From NCBI GenBank assembly GCA_003598015.1, contig QZKE01000017.1, positions 1 to 41,966 of the forward strand: a DNA stretch of 41,966 nucleotides, in the 5' to 3' direction. Each line of letters begins with the position of its first letter. Position 1 is the stretch's first letter. Under the pieces are notes generated by a model. The model saw nothing but the letters and a program-made list of their open reading frames with translations, searched no databases and was not told where the DNA came from. This document shows, piece by piece, positions 6,517 to 15,526 of this stretch. The DNA is from Actinomycetota bacterium (GTDB lineage Bacteria; Actinomycetota; Geothermincolia; Geothermincolales; RBG-13-55-18). The position numbers were made by a program, and so were the translations under genes.

Positions 6517-9150
6517 CTAGGGGGTGTAGCCGACTACGTCATGGCCACCGCTCCACTTACCGTCGTAATTGAAGTACATCGGCCGCTCGGCGATGATGGG
6601 CTGGTTGGAGGAGACCTCGGCCGAGATGGCGAGGTCGTCTCCCGCATCCCTGTTCACCGGAACGGTGTAGCGCGAGTTGGGCGGGATGGGGGGCTGGGCC
6701 TTGACTATGGGCGCCCCTCCTCCCTGCTTGTAGTAGGTCACGGTGACGTCGGCCGCGCTCGTGCCCGGGTTCTGGATGCAGATCCACTCCTCGAACCCCT
6801 GGCCGGTGTAGCCCTCGGCGAAGTACCATTCCGTGGCGTGCCGGGGCGCCCCGATGACGCAGTGGCCCCCCGTCCAGCCCCAGTTGCCCAGGCCGCGGTA
6901 GTCGAAGTACATGGGCCGTTCGGCCAGGAAGGGGGCGGGGCAGGTGAGGGCGACCGAGACGTCCTTGTCCGCGCCCACCCCGACCTCGGGCGAGTTGACC
7001 AGGATGGTGGAACGCCTGCCCGCGGGCACGTGGTAGTCCTTCTCCACCGGCGCGCCGTCGCCCAGCTGGTAGATGGCGTGCACGTTTATATCCGCGCTGC
7101 CGGGGTTCTGCAGGGTGAGCCATTCCTCGAAGCCGTCACGCGTAGTGCCCTCGGCGAAGAAGTAGGTTCTGGAGAGGGACGTGGCTCCCATGACGCAGCT
7201 TACCCCCGTCCAGCCGTGCCCCGCGGTGCCGGAATAAGCGAAGTACATCGGCCGCTCGGCCACCACCGGCTGGGTCGATTCCAGCTTGAGCGAGGTCTGG
7301 TAACTTTTTCCTTCCAGCAGGTCGTTGGCCTTGAAGGAGCCGCGGGAATGGGCGGGCACGGAGAACCCGGCGACCGTCTTTTCCCCCTCCTCCTGGGTCT
7401 GGAAGCGGAAGGTGAGGTCGGCCGCCGTGTTCCCGGGGTTAAGCACGCACACCCACTCGTCGAAACCGGCCCCGGTGTACCCTTCCGCGAAATACCAGGC
7501 ATAGGAGGACCCGGAAGCGCCCATGACGTCGTGACCGCCCGTCCAGTGCGCGCCGCCCCCGCCGTAGTCGAAGTACATGGGCCGCTCGGCGATGAACGGG
7601 AACTCCGCCTCGCACTTGAGCGAGACCTCCATGTCCGCCCCCACCACCCCGTTGACGTTGACGGTGAAGCGGGAGAGGGCGGGGACGTTGTAAGTCTCCT
7701 GCCTGGTGGTGCCGTCGCGGAAGAGGTAGGTGACGGTGACGTCCAGGGGGGCGTCCACCGGCTGGCCCAGGCAGAGGTACTCCTGGAAGCCGGCCCCGGT
7801 GTAGCCTTCCGCGAAGTAGAAGGTGGTGGGGGCGAGGAGCTCCTTGCGGTATACCTGCTGGCCGGTGGCGAGCGGGGAGACGAGGTTGTAGGCGTGGGAG
7901 GAGAAGGCCGTGTACCTGCCGTCCCCGCTGATGTCGGCGACGAAGCTGGCGCCGTTCGCGGCCTGCTCCGCCGCGTTGGCGGAGCAGAGCTCGACGGTGC
8001 CCGTCGCCATGTCCTTGCGGAAGACGTCGTTGATACCGGCGTCTCCGCCGGCCAGGTTGGTAGCGTAAGACTCGAAGGCCGCGAACCTGCCGTCGAAAGA
8101 CAGGGAAGCGTCGTTGGAGTCGCCGTTGCCCGGCGTCCCGGCCGCGTCGCACGAGGCCCGCCGTATCTCCCCCGTCTCCATGTCCTTGCGCAGTATCTGC
8201 CTGAAGGCGCTGGGCGGAGATACCAGATTGGTGGACAGCGAGGTAAAGGCCAGGAAGCGGCCGTCGCCGGATATGCAGGTCCAGAAGCTGGCGGAGTCCC
8301 CCTGAGTCCCGGCCATGGTGCAGGAGGCCAGCATCGCCTGCCCGGTCTGGAGGTCCTTGCGGAACACCTGCCGGCCCGAGGTCGTCGGGGTCACCAGGTT
8401 GGTGGAGTCGGACTCGAAGGCCACGTACCTGCCGTCCGCGTTTACCTCGGGGACGAAGCTGGCCCCGTCGCCCTGCGCGCCGTACGCGTCGGAGGAGCAG
8501 AGCGACACCTCGCCGGTTAGCATGTCCTTGCGGAATATCTGACAGCCCGAGGTCGCCGGGGTCACCAGGTTGATGGCGTCGGACTCGAAGGCCACGTACC
8601 TGCCGTCCCCGGAGATGGACGCGCTCATGCTGTCAGCGTTGCCGGAGAAACCGGCGAGGTTGCACGAGGCCAGCTTGATCTCGCCGGTCGCGAGGTCCTT
8701 GCGGAACACCTGCCTTCCGCAGGTTGACGGGGAGACCAGGTTGGAGGCGTCGGACTCGAAGGCCACGTAGCGGCCGTCGGCGGAGATGTCGCAGAACGAG
8801 CTGTTCGCGTTCCCCTGGACGCCGGACGCGTTGCACGATACCAGTACGATCTCGCCGCTGAGGAGGTCCTTGCGGAATATCTGGTCGCCGGTGGTGTTCG
8901 GGACCAGGAGTTCACTGGCTTTGGATTCGAAGGCCACGTAGCGGCCGTCGGCGGATACCGACGGGCGGGTGCTCACGTCGTCGCCCGAACCGCCGGAAGC
9001 GGTGGCGGAGACCAGGGCCACGTCGCCCGGGGCCGCCTGGGCTACGTCGTGCGACAGGGGCAGCAAAAGCAGCACCGTGAGGACGACCCCCGCCGCGCAG
9101 AGCGGCACCCTGAAGCGACGGTTCTTTTGACGTGAAGCTTTGTCCTTCAT
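6517..9150 (-). CDS. Secreted beta-propeller protein with four FAEG repeats
   Basis: 877 residues. A signal peptide (basic start, hydrophobic LCAAGVVLTVLLLLPL, cleavage near AQA-A, residue 39) is followed by about eight units of ~46 residues with DGRYVAFES and QVFRKDL motifs, resembling PD40/TolB-like propeller blades. Four C-terminal units of about 110 residues begin at FAEGYTGAGF-type motifs (near residues 443, 553, 663, 777), each with NPG and ERPMYFDY/ERPMYF-type signatures; these resemble DUF5719-like domains of Actinobacteria. Start supported by GGAGG just upstream. Paralogs: 26100-28421, 28864-31476, 31931-34552 and the partial gene at 41594. A cell-surface or extracellular binding role is plausible; the ligand is unknown. 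Confidence 0.85.
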   Translation of the reverse strand: MKDKASRQKNRRFRVPLCAAGVVLTVLLLLPLSHDVAQAAPGDVALVSATASGGSGDDVSTRPSVSADGRYVAFESKASELLVPNTTGDQIFRKDLLSGEIVLVSCNASGVQGNANSSFCDISADGRYVAFESDASNLVSPSTCGRQVFRKDLATGEIKLASCNLAGFSGNADSMSASISGDGRYVAFESDAINLVTPATSGCQIFRKDMLTGEVSLCSSDAYGAQGDGASFVPEVNADGRYVAFESDSTNLVTPTTSGRQVFRKDLQTGQAMLASCTMAGTQGDSASFWTCISGDGRFLAFTSLSTNLVSPPSAFRQILRKDMETGEIRRASCDAAGTPGNGDSNDASLSFDGRFAAFESYATNLAGGDAGINDVFRKDMATGTVELCSANAAEQAANGASFVADISGDGRYTAFSSHAYNLVSPLATGQQVYRKELLAPTTFYFAEGYTGAGFQEYLCLGQPVDAPLDVTVTYLFRDGTTRQETYNVPALSRFTVNVNGVVGADMEVSLKCEAEFPFIAERPMYFDYGGGGAHWTGGHDVMGASGSSYAWYFAEGYTGAGFDEWVCVLNPGNTAADLTFRFQTQEEGEKTVAGFSVPAHSRGSFKANDLLEGKSYQTSLKLESTQPVVAERPMYFAYSGTAGHGWTGVSCVMGATSLSRTYFFAEGTTRDGFEEWLTLQNPGSADINVHAIYQLGDGAPVEKDYHVPAGRRSTILVNSPEVGVGADKDVSVALTCPAPFLAERPMYFDYRGLGNWGWTGGHCVIGAPRHATEWYFAEGYTGQGFEEWICIQNPGTSAADVTVTYYKQGGGAPIVKAQPPIPPNSRYTVPVNRDAGDDLAISAEVSSNQPIIAERPMYFNYDGKWSGGHDVVGYTP

Positions 9151-9223
9151 CCCTTACCTCCAACTGGTAGCCCGGCACGGATACTGTCCCGAGTATACAA
9201 CACGCACCTGGCCCGGCATGCAG

Positions 9224-9367
9224 AGGCATAGGGGTCGGCCCTGGATTTATGCCTGAGTTCTCTAGCGAGGCAAGAGGCATAAATCCAGGGCCGACCCCTA
9301 TGCCGATGGACCACACTTAGGACGATCCGGTGCTCCAAGGCATAAATCCAGGGCCGACCCCTATGCC
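9224..9367. repeat. Three R1 copies between divergent genes
   Basis: Copies at 9224-9254 (minus orientation), 9275-9304 (plus) and 9338-9367 (plus); all carry ATTTATGCC or GGCATAAAT in place of the common ACTTATGCC. The first two form an inverted pair with a 20-base gap that could fold into a long hairpin. They occupy the gap between the FAEG gene and the first sigma gene. Confidence 0.9.
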
Positions 9368-9435
9368 GGACCCCTTTGCCTTACCTCGGCCGTATTTTTC
9401 CCGCAGGGTGTATGATGGCGGTATAGGAGGCTTAG

Positions 9436-9459
9436 ATGAAGTATGTGATAAAGACATGA
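9436..9459 (+). CDS. Seven-codon leader ORF overlapping the sigma factor start
   Basis: AGGAGG (9425-9430) lies 5 bases before an ATG at 9436 encoding MKYVIKT-stop. The TGA at 9457-9459 overlaps the sigma ATG at 9456 as ATGA. The sigma ATG has no close ribosome site of its own, so translation may depend on coupling through this leader. No such leader is seen at the second sigma gene. Confidence 0.35.
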   Translation: MKYVIKT

Positions 9460-10388
9460 AGCCAGCGGGGAAAACCCGGGCTGACGACCCCATATACATG
9501 TACCTGAAGGAGATAGGCAAGGTGCCGTTGCTCACCAGGAGCGAGGAGGTGGACCTTGCCGGAAAGACCGAGGCGGGCGAGGAAGCCTCCCTGGAGCTGA
9601 GGGATAAAGGGGACAGGCTGTCCCCGCAGGAGCGGCGCGCCTTAAGGAGGCTGGAGCGCACCGGCCAGGAGGCCAGGCGCAAGCTGGTGGAGGCCAACCT
9701 CAGGCTGGTGGTGTCCATAGCCAAGCGCTACGTGGGCAGGGGCATGCTCTTCCTCGACCTCATCCAGGAGGGCAACCTGGGCCTCATCAGGGCGGTGGAG
9801 AAGTTCGATTACCGCAGGGGTTACAAGTTCTCCACCTACGCCACCTGGTGGATCAGGCAGGCCATAACCCGGGCCATAGCCGACCAGTCCCGCACCATCC
9901 GCATCCCCGTGCATATGGTGGAGAACATCAACAAGCTCTACCGGGTGCAGAAGAACCTCCTGCAGGAGTTGGGTCGGGAGGCAACGCCGGAGGAGACGGC
10001 CGAGCAGATGAAGATCACCCCGGAGAGGGTGCGGGAGATAATCAAGGTCTCCCAGGATCCGGTCTCCCTGGAGACCCCCATCGGGGACGAGGGGGATTCC
10101 AACCTGGGGGATTTCATCGAGGACGCCGATGCGGTAGTGCCCATCGACGCCGCATCCTTCGCCCTCCTGCAGGAGCAGCTCGAAGGCGTCCTCAACTCCC
10201 TTGACGGCAGGGAAAAGGAGATCATCCGCCTGCGTTTCGGCCTCAGCGACGGCCGCCCCCGCACCCTGGAGGAGGTGGGACGGGAGTTCGGCGTCACCCG
10301 CGAGCGCATCCGGCAGATCGAGTCCAAGACCCTGGCCAAACTGCGCCACCCCAAACGTTCCGCCAAACTCCGCGACTACCTGGAATAG
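9456..10388 (+). CDS. Primary-type sigma-70 factor, copy 1
   Basis: 310 residues with region 1.2 ([17 protein letters not shown]), region 2 ([58 protein letters not shown]), region 3 and region 4 ([36 protein letters not shown]). This is the RpoD/HrdB/SigA pattern for recognising -35/-10 promoters. No region 1.1 precedes it. The ATG at 9456 is chosen because the tandem copy at 10624 aligns with it from the first residue and has exactly the same length; a longer frame from 9330 would translate an R1 repeat. Which copy is the true housekeeping sigma cannot be told here. Confidence 0.9.
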   Translation: MKPAGKTRADDPIYMYLKEIGKVPLLTRSEEVDLAGKTEAGEEASLELRDKGDRLSPQERRALRRLERTGQEARRKLVEANLRLVVSIAKRYVGRGMLFLDLIQEGNLGLIRAVEKFDYRRGYKFSTYATWWIRQAITRAIADQSRTIRIPVHMVENINKLYRVQKNLLQELGREATPEETAEQMKITPERVREIIKVSQDPVSLETPIGDEGDSNLGDFIEDADAVVPIDAASFALLQEQLEGVLNSLDGREKEIIRLRFGLSDGRPRTLEEVGREFGVTRERIRQIESKTLAKLRHPKRSAKLRDYLE

Positions 10389-10553
10389 TGGGGTCGTATC
10401 GTCGTTTTTCGGTCCCACCCTGAGCCACGACTGGCATCCACCATCATCCACCGATTTCCCGTTCACCAGCCAGTATGGGCCGTCAGCCCCAGGGAAGATA
10501 GGCGCTGAAGAGCCACGGATAGCGCTCGACCGAAAAACGAAGATACGACCCCA
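10389..10553. mobile_element. 165-bp MITE-like element with 26-bp inverted ends
   Basis: The left arm (10389-10414, TGGGGTCGTATCGTCG then TTTTTCGGTC) and right arm (10528-10553) are inverted copies with one mismatch in 26. It begins directly after the TAG of sigma copy 1. No coding capacity. The GGGGTC end matches the other repeat families in this window, suggesting mobilisation by a related transposase. Confidence 0.8.
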
Positions 10554-10623
10554 TACGCATGAAGGGTGTATGATAGCTGTACGACAGGCCCGGAAAAAGA
10601 GGGATAAAGAACGGGATAAGGAC

Positions 10624-11556
10624 ATGAAAGCAGTAGTAAATACCCAGGCAGGCGACCCCGTATACATGTATCTGAAGGAGATAGGGAAGGTCCCGCTGCT
10701 CACCAGGAGCGAGGAGGTCGACCTGGCCAGGAAGAGCGAGGACGGCGAGAAAGCCACCGCGAAGCTGCGCGAAAAGGGCGATGAACTGTCCCGCGAGGAG
10801 CTGCGCACCCTGAGGAGGCAGGAACGCACCGGCCAGGAGGCCAGGCGCAGGCTGGTGGAGGCCAACCTCAGGCTGGTGGTTTCCATCGCCAAGCGTTACG
10901 TCGGCAGGGGCATGCTCTTCCTCGACCTCATCCAGGAGGGCAACCTGGGCCTTATCAGGGCGGTGGAGAAGTTCGATTACCGCAGGGGTTATAAGTTCTC
11001 CACCTACGCCACCTGGTGGATCAGACAGGCAGTCAGCCGGGCCTTGGCCGACCAGTCCCGCACCATCCGTGTACCCGTGCACATGGTGGAGAACATCAAC
11101 AGGCTCACCCGGGTGCAGAGGAACCTCCTGCAGGAGATAGGCCGGGAGCCCACCCCCGAGGAGGTCGCCGAGCAGATGAAGATCACCCCGGAAAGGGTGC
11201 GCGAGATCATCAAGATCTCCCAGGACCCCGTCTCCCTGGAGACCCCCATGGGGGACGAGGGGGATTCCCACCTGCAGGATTTCATCGAGGATGTCGATGC
11301 CATCGTGCCCAGCGACGCCGCATCCTTCGTGCTCATGCAGGAGCATATAAGCGACGTCCTCAACTCCCTTGACGGCAGGGAAAAGGAGATCATCCGCCTG
11401 CGTTTCGGCCTCAGCGACGGCCGCTCCCGCACCCTGGAGGAGGTGGGGCGGGAGTTCGGCGTAACCCGCGAGCGCATCCGGCAGATCGAGTCCAAGACAT
11501 TGGCGAAGCTGCGCCACCCCGCCCGTTCCGCCCGGCTCCGCGGCTACCTGGAATAA
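10624..11556 (+). CDS. Primary-type sigma-70 factor, copy 2
   Basis: 310 residues, the same length as copy 1 and nearly identical through regions 1.2 to 4, including long identical nucleotide stretches in region 2. Differences cluster in the non-conserved linker (about residues 30-70), around [20 protein letters not shown] and in the [11 protein letters not shown] segment. Start by alignment with copy 1; an upstream in-frame ATG at 10570 would add a basic stretch ([17 protein letters not shown]) and cannot be excluded, and the ribosome site at 10618 is weak and too close. A GGGTGTATGAT sequence precedes both copies. Confidence 0.88.
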   Translation: MKAVVNTQAGDPVYMYLKEIGKVPLLTRSEEVDLARKSEDGEKATAKLREKGDELSREELRTLRRQERTGQEARRRLVEANLRLVVSIAKRYVGRGMLFLDLIQEGNLGLIRAVEKFDYRRGYKFSTYATWWIRQAVSRALADQSRTIRVPVHMVENINRLTRVQRNLLQEIGREPTPEEVAEQMKITPERVREIIKISQDPVSLETPMGDEGDSHLQDFIEDVDAIVPSDAASFVLMQEHISDVLNSLDGREKEIIRLRFGLSDGRSRTLEEVGREFGVTRERIRQIESKTLAKLRHPARSARLRGYLE

Positions 11557-11567
11557 GCCCCAGACCC

Positions 11568-13238
11568 TTAGGTTTGGCCTTTGGTCATCATCGCCTTGAG
11601 CTCACGCTTGAGGATCTTGCCCACCCCGCTGGTGGGCAGGGCGTCGAAGAACTCGATGACCTTGGGCACCTTGTAGGGGGCCACGGTGTCGCGCAGGTAC
11701 TGGAGGATCTTCTCCTTCTCGGCCTCACACTTCTCGACGCCCTCCTTGAGCACGATGGCGGCCATGACGCGCTCCGAACCCGGACGGTCCGGGTCCGGGA
11801 AACCGATGGTGGCGGCCATATCCACGTCCGGGTGCTTCGCCAGCTCGTCGTCCAGCTCGCGGGTGAAGACCTTGAAGCCGGAGACGATGACCATGTCCTT
11901 GAGGCGGTCGACTACGTAGAAGTAGCCGTCCTCGTCCATGCGCCCGATGTCCCCGGTGTGCATCCAGCCGTCGCGCAGGGCGTGGGCCGTCTCCTCGGGC
12001 TTGTTGTAATACCCCTTCATCACCTGCGGGCCGCGCACGCAGATCTCGCCCGGCTCTCCCAACGCCGCCAGCTCTCCCGTCTCGGGGTCCACCAGCTTCA
12101 CCTCCGTGTCCGGGTAGGGCAGGCCCACCGAGCCCGCCTTCTTCAGCCCGTAGCGCGGGTTGCAGGTGGAGACGGGAGAACATTCGGTCATTCCGTACAG
12201 CTCGATGAACTTGTTCTCGCCGATGACGCTCGCCATATCGGGTATGCTCTCGGGGGGGAAGGGGGCCGCGCCGCTTATAGCCCATCTCAAGTCGCTGAAA
12301 TCCAGCTCCCTGAACCCGGGCTTCTTCAGCAGCTCGTAATAGATGGTGGGGACGTTGACCATGGCGGTGGGCTTGTACTTCCTCATGGCTTCGATGAGGA
12401 AATCCAGGTCGCGCGGGTTGGGCACGCATACCTGGCCGTTGCCGATGGCCATGTTGACGGCGCCCAATGCGAGCCCGGCCAGGTGGAAGAGGGGGAAGGC
12501 CGAGAAACCGATGTCCTCCTTGCCACCATGCTCGTCCGCCCAGGTGAGGGTCTGCTGGCAATTGGACATGAAGTTGCGTTGGGTGAGCACCGCTCCCTTG
12601 GCCGGCCCCGTGGTGCCGCCGGTGTACATGATGAAGATGGTGTCGTCCATGGTGCGCGGTACCTCGACGGGGTCTTCGGGCATGTTTGCGATGGCGTCCG
12701 TGAATGAGACGGCGGTCTTGCCGGGGAGCTCTCGCGGTACCGCCGCGGGGTCCGCCCCGGGCATGAAATCTCCGAGACCCGAGACGATGACCGTGGAGAC
12801 GTCGGTTGCATCCACCACGCCCGCGATGCCCTCGAAGAGCAGGTCCATGGTGAGCACCGCCCTGGCGCCAGAGTCCTTGAGCTGGTGCTCCATCTCGTGG
12901 GGCGTGAGCAGGGGGCTTATACCGGTGGAGACGCAGCCCGCCTTCTGCACCGCCACGATGGCGATGTAGTGCGCCGGAATGTTGAGCATGTGCAGCCCCA
13001 CCACGTCGTCCGGCTGCATGCCGATGCTTTGGAGGTAGGCCGCCAGCTGGTTGGAGAGGCGGTCGAGCTCCCCGAAGGTGATGCGCTTGTCCGCGTAGAT
13101 GAGGGCGGTATGGTCCGCGCCCGCCTCGGCCGCCTCGCGGAACTTCTCTGCGTAGGTCTTGTCTTTGTAGTCTAGGTTGGGCGGAACGTGGTCGTCGTAA
13201 TGTTTGAGCCAGGGCTTCTGGGAATAGACGTCGGTCAT
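11568..13238 (-). CDS. AMP-forming acyl-CoA synthetase (FadD-like)
   Basis: 556 residues. Adenylate-forming enzyme that activates a carboxylic acid to its CoA thioester via an acyl-AMP. Visible motifs: YTGGTTGPAKG (residues about 205-215, phosphate-binding loop), YGMTECSPVS, TGDIGRMDEDGYFYVVDRLK (hinge region) and the catalytic-Lys motif PTSGVGKILKREL near the C-terminus. The ATG at 13238 is chosen for GGGGGG spacing upstream and because homology begins there; the longer frame enters repeat DNA. The stop is 12 bases from the convergent sigma gene. Medium- to long-chain fatty acid is likely, but the acyl chain is not determined. Confidence 0.9.
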   Translation of the reverse strand: MTDVYSQKPWLKHYDDHVPPNLDYKDKTYAEKFREAAEAGADHTALIYADKRITFGELDRLSNQLAAYLQSIGMQPDDVVGLHMLNIPAHYIAIVAVQKAGCVSTGISPLLTPHEMEHQLKDSGARAVLTMDLLFEGIAGVVDATDVSTVIVSGLGDFMPGADPAAVPRELPGKTAVSFTDAIANMPEDPVEVPRTMDDTIFIMYTGGTTGPAKGAVLTQRNFMSNCQQTLTWADEHGGKEDIGFSAFPLFHLAGLALGAVNMAIGNGQVCVPNPRDLDFLIEAMRKYKPTAMVNVPTIYYELLKKPGFRELDFSDLRWAISGAAPFPPESIPDMASVIGENKFIELYGMTECSPVSTCNPRYGLKKAGSVGLPYPDTEVKLVDPETGELAALGEPGEICVRGPQVMKGYYNKPEETAHALRDGWMHTGDIGRMDEDGYFYVVDRLKDMVIVSGFKVFTRELDDELAKHPDVDMAATIGFPDPDRPGSERVMAAIVLKEGVEKCEAEKEKILQYLRDTVAPYKVPKVIEFFDALPTSGVGKILKRELKAMMTKGQT

Positions 13239-13664
13239 GGCGGAATCCCCCCTTTGGACTTGCCATAAAAGCGATTGCCCCGGGCGGTCCGGGATCGGTA
13301 AATAGTGGTTTGACGAGGACTGGCGTAGCTGTTGCTGGATCTCCCCAGGCGGCCCCTGATAGATGCATTCTACCACACACACCGAGGCCCGGGGGGCAGG
13401 CCTGGCCCGGTGCCCGGGGGCACACTGGGGCCAGGCCTGGAACGTGCACGGCACGTAAGAACGGGGCATCGGGCGTCATGCCTTCGTTTTCAACCCCATA
13501 GTCCTCGGGCTGGTATTCCCGCTATCAAGAGGCCTCGCAAGAGGCACAGTGGTCGCAAGAGGCACAGTGGTCGGCCCTGAACTTATGCCTCTGACCCAAG
13601 GATGAGAACGAGGGGGACAGGCAACCGTCCCCCCTTCACTGCGGGGTCGGCCTTGTCAGCGCCG
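13239..13664. repeat. Intergenic repeat cluster (R4 and R1 variants)
   Basis: No gene. Contains a CAGGCCTGGCCCGGTGCCC stretch (13397 on), an R4 variant GGGGCCAGGCCTGGAACGTG (13427 on), a degenerate R1 at 13560-13590 (AGGCACAGTGGTCGG ... AACTTATGCCT), and a short GGGGTCGGCCTTGTCAG variant at about 13643. The CGCAAGAGGCACAGTGGT segment at 13536-13553 is repeated directly at 13553-13570. Confidence 0.75.
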
Positions 13665-13665
13665 T

Positions 13666-13688
13666 ATGTTATAACATGATAATGTTAT
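13666..13688. promoter_or_regulatory. AT-rich palindrome cluster
   Basis: ATGTTATAACAT (13666-13677) is a perfect palindrome, and ATAACAT-GATA-ATGTTAT (13671-13688) is an overlapping inverted repeat; together they give three ATGTTAT arms. The low GC stands out. It could be a binding site for a regulator of the AbrB-PIN genes 140 bases downstream or a promoter region. Confidence 0.4.
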
Positions 13689-13790
13689 ATATATTGTTTG
13701 AACGGCAAAGAAACGAGCCGATCCGGAGGGGGGAAAGTACGAGGACCAGGTACCGGCATGGTTGTATCGATGGTCCCTTCATGATAATCT

Positions 13791-13817
13791 TACGTTAGAT
13801 ATCTGACGTCTAACGTA
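13791..13817 (+). promoter_or_regulatory. Inverted-repeat operator before the AbrB gene
   Basis: TACGTTAGA (13791-13799) and TCTAACGTA (13809-13817) are perfect 9-base arms with a 9-base spacer. The right arm runs directly into the ribosome site AGGAGGT. AbrB/MazE-type antitoxins bind such palindromes, so autorepression is likely. Confidence 0.6.
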
Positions 13818-13829
13818 GGAGGTAAGATA

Positions 13830-14108
13830 ATGAGCCAGGGACTGGGAGGCGAGGCGACTTTGAGGCCGAAACGCCAGCTCACACTGCCGGCGGAGATATG
13901 CGCAGCGCTGGATATCGAGCCCGGAGACCTGCTGGAGCTGAGCGTAGAGGGAAGGGTCCTCACGGCGAGGCCGAAGAAAGCAAAGGCGATGGACGCGTTG
14001 CAGGAGATCCGCGATTCCTTCGAGAGGTCCGGTATCACCGAGGCGGAGCTGCTGAAGTCCGGACGCAGCATGAGACGCACCATGAGTCGGGAACGCCATG
14101 GCGGTTAA
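13830..14108 (+). CDS. AbrB-family antitoxin
   Basis: 92 residues; the N-terminal half (ATLRPKRQLTLPAEICAALD, IEPGDLLELSVEGRVL) is a SpoVT/AbrB swapped-hairpin DNA-binding domain, and the C-terminal half is a charged helical tail likely to bind the toxin. ATG at 13830 follows AGGAGGT (13817-13823). It overlaps the PIN gene by 11 bases, consistent with translational coupling of a type II toxin-antitoxin pair. Confidence 0.85.
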   Translation: MSQGLGGEATLRPKRQLTLPAEICAALDIEPGDLLELSVEGRVLTARPKKAKAMDALQEIRDSFERSGITEAELLKSGRSMRRTMSRERHGG

Positions 14109-14532
14109 AGCAAAGACGCGCGCCTTCGTGGACAGCAACGTCATCTTCTCCGGCCTTTATTCCGACAAGGGCCCGCCCGGGACCGTTCTCGAGCAAGCGG
14201 TGGAGGGGAGATACACGATGGTTGTATCCCGCCAGGTCCTGGACGAAGTGGTGCGTACCGTTGCGGAGAAGCTGCCCGGAGCCCTCCCGTTGCTTCAGAC
14301 GCTCTTGTTGAACCTGCCACTGGAAGTATGCGGGGACCCTGACACCCGGGACGTAGTGGCCTGGTCAAAGATTGTAGGAGAGGACGATGCCCCTTTGGCG
14401 GCAGCGGCAGCCGCCGCGCAAGTGGATCTCTTCGTGAGCGGAGATAATCATTTTCTCACCGCTGCCGCCGCGGCGGAGAAGAGGGGCCTGCGCATCGTTT
14501 CACCTACGGGGTTCCTCGCGTCTGGTTATTGA
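14098..14532 (+). CDS. PIN-domain toxin ribonuclease
   Basis: 144 residues of the 'toxin component, PIN family' type. FVDSNVIFSGLY provides the first catalytic Asp (D12), EVV the conserved Glu, and GEDDAPLAAAA ... DLFVSGDNHFL the later acidic residues of the Mg-dependent nuclease site. All expected acidic positions appear present and the length is normal, so the toxin looks intact. Expected role: RNA cleavage when the AbrB-type antitoxin is lost. Confidence 0.85.
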   Translation: MAVKAKTRAFVDSNVIFSGLYSDKGPPGTVLEQAVEGRYTMVVSRQVLDEVVRTVAEKLPGALPLLQTLLLNLPLEVCGDPDTRDVVAWSKIVGEDDAPLAAAAAAAQVDLFVSGDNHFLTAAAAAEKRGLRIVSPTGFLASGY

Positions 14533-14533
14533 C

Positions 14534-14657
14534 CGGCATGCTCCAGCTTTAACCTCAAGAATCCTTGGTGTAGGGTCGTTGAGCGGCACGATCCGGTTTT
14601 AACCCGGGAATCTGTTGGCGTCGGGTTGCTGAGCCCGGGCACGTTCCAGGCCTGACC
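14534..14657. repeat. Degenerate 50-bp tandem repeat ending in R4
   Basis: Two alignable 50-base units start CGGCATGCTCC (14534) and CGGCACGATCC (14584), both ending GTTGAG or GTTGCTGAG. A third start continues as CCGGGCACGTTCCAGGCCTG plus ACC (14635-14657), an R4 copy. On the minus strand this reads GGTCAGGCCTGGAACGTGCC and lies just after the stop of the enoyl-CoA hydratase. Confidence 0.7.
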
Positions 14658-14684
14658 TTTGGGCCTGGCCCCTAGCGCGCCGCG

Positions 14685-15476
14685 CTATCTCCCCACGAAC
14701 TTGGCCTTGCCGGGGCCTTCCTCGAGGAAGGTGCGCATGCCTATCTTCTGGTCCTCGGAGGCGAAGCACAGCGCGATGCCCTGGGCCTCCATGACCAGGC
14801 CCTCCTCCAAGGAGCATTCCATGCCCTTGTTGATGACGTGCTTGGCCATGGCCAGGGCGACGGCGGGCCCCCTGGCGTAGCGGGAGGCTATCTTCTGGGC
14901 TACCGCGATGACCGAGTCCTCGCCCGCGACTATCTTCTGCACCAGGCCCATCTCCAGGCACTGCTGGGCGGTGTAGATCTTGCCGGAGTAGATGATCTCC
15001 TTGGCCCAGGCCGGTCCCACCAGGCGGGGCAGGCGGTTGCAGCCCCCCGCCCCGGGGATGACGCCCAGGAGCATCTCCGGCTGGCCGATCATGGCCCCCT
15101 CGTGGGCGTAGCGGAAGTCGCAGCAGATGGCGAGCTCGCAACCACCTCCCACCGCGAAGCCGTTGATGGCGGCGATGGTGGGCTTGGGGATGTCCTCCAC
15201 GGCGCAGAAGTTGGCCTGCACGGAGCGCACGTGCTTGACCACGTCGATGGGGCCGGCCTGAATGAGCTCCGTGATGTCGGCCCCGGCGGAGAAGACCTTC
15301 TCCCCTCCGGTGATGACCACCGCCCGCACCGCGTCGTCGGCGGAGAGCTCCCGCGCGCACTGCCCTATCTCGAAGAAGAGCTGCACGCTCATGGGGTTCA
15401 TGGGGGGGCGGTTGAGGGTCATGGTGGCGACGGCGTCCTCCACCTCCACCTTGATCAGTTCGTAGTCGTAAGGCAC
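14685..15476 (-). CDS. Enoyl-CoA hydratase/isomerase (crotonase family)
   Basis: 263 residues, full length. The oxyanion-hole segments ([25 protein letters not shown]) and both hydratase glutamates are present: E114 in GGGCELA and E134 in [15 protein letters not shown], 20 apart as E144/E164 in rat enoyl-CoA hydratase. It should hydrate 2-enoyl-CoA to 3-hydroxyacyl-CoA in beta-oxidation-type pathways. GTG start (15474-15476) with AGGAGG at 15483-15488. It lies downstream of the thiolase/DUF35 cluster on the same strand but separated by a repeat element. Confidence 0.9.
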   Translation of the reverse strand: MPYDYELIKVEVEDAVATMTLNRPPMNPMSVQLFFEIGQCARELSADDAVRAVVITGGEKVFSAGADITELIQAGPIDVVKHVRSVQANFCAVEDIPKPTIAAINGFAVGGGCELAICCDFRYAHEGAMIGQPEMLLGVIPGAGGCNRLPRLVGPAWAKEIIYSGKIYTAQQCLEMGLVQKIVAGEDSVIAVAQKIASRYARGPAVALAMAKHVINKGMECSLEEGLVMEAQGIALCFASEDQKIGMRTFLEEGPGKAKFVGR

Positions 15477-15499
15477 GGTAAACCTCCTTTTTCACGTGG

Positions 15500-15526
15500 T
15501 CCGTTGGGTCCGTTGGGTCCGTTGGG
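15500..15526 (+). repeat. Three tandem TCCGTTGGG units
   Basis: A 9-base unit repeats three times immediately before the R2 element and merges into its GGGG end. Confidence 0.7.

Noticed and set aside
6475..8520. 681-residue plus-strand frame opposite the first FAEG gene
   Set aside because: Composition (Gly/Arg/Val/His-rich) is that of an antisense shadow; the minus strand has a signal peptide, repeats and a ribosome site.
9330..9455. N-terminal extension of sigma copy 1
   Set aside because: It would translate an R1 repeat and does not match copy 2, which aligns from the Met at 9456.
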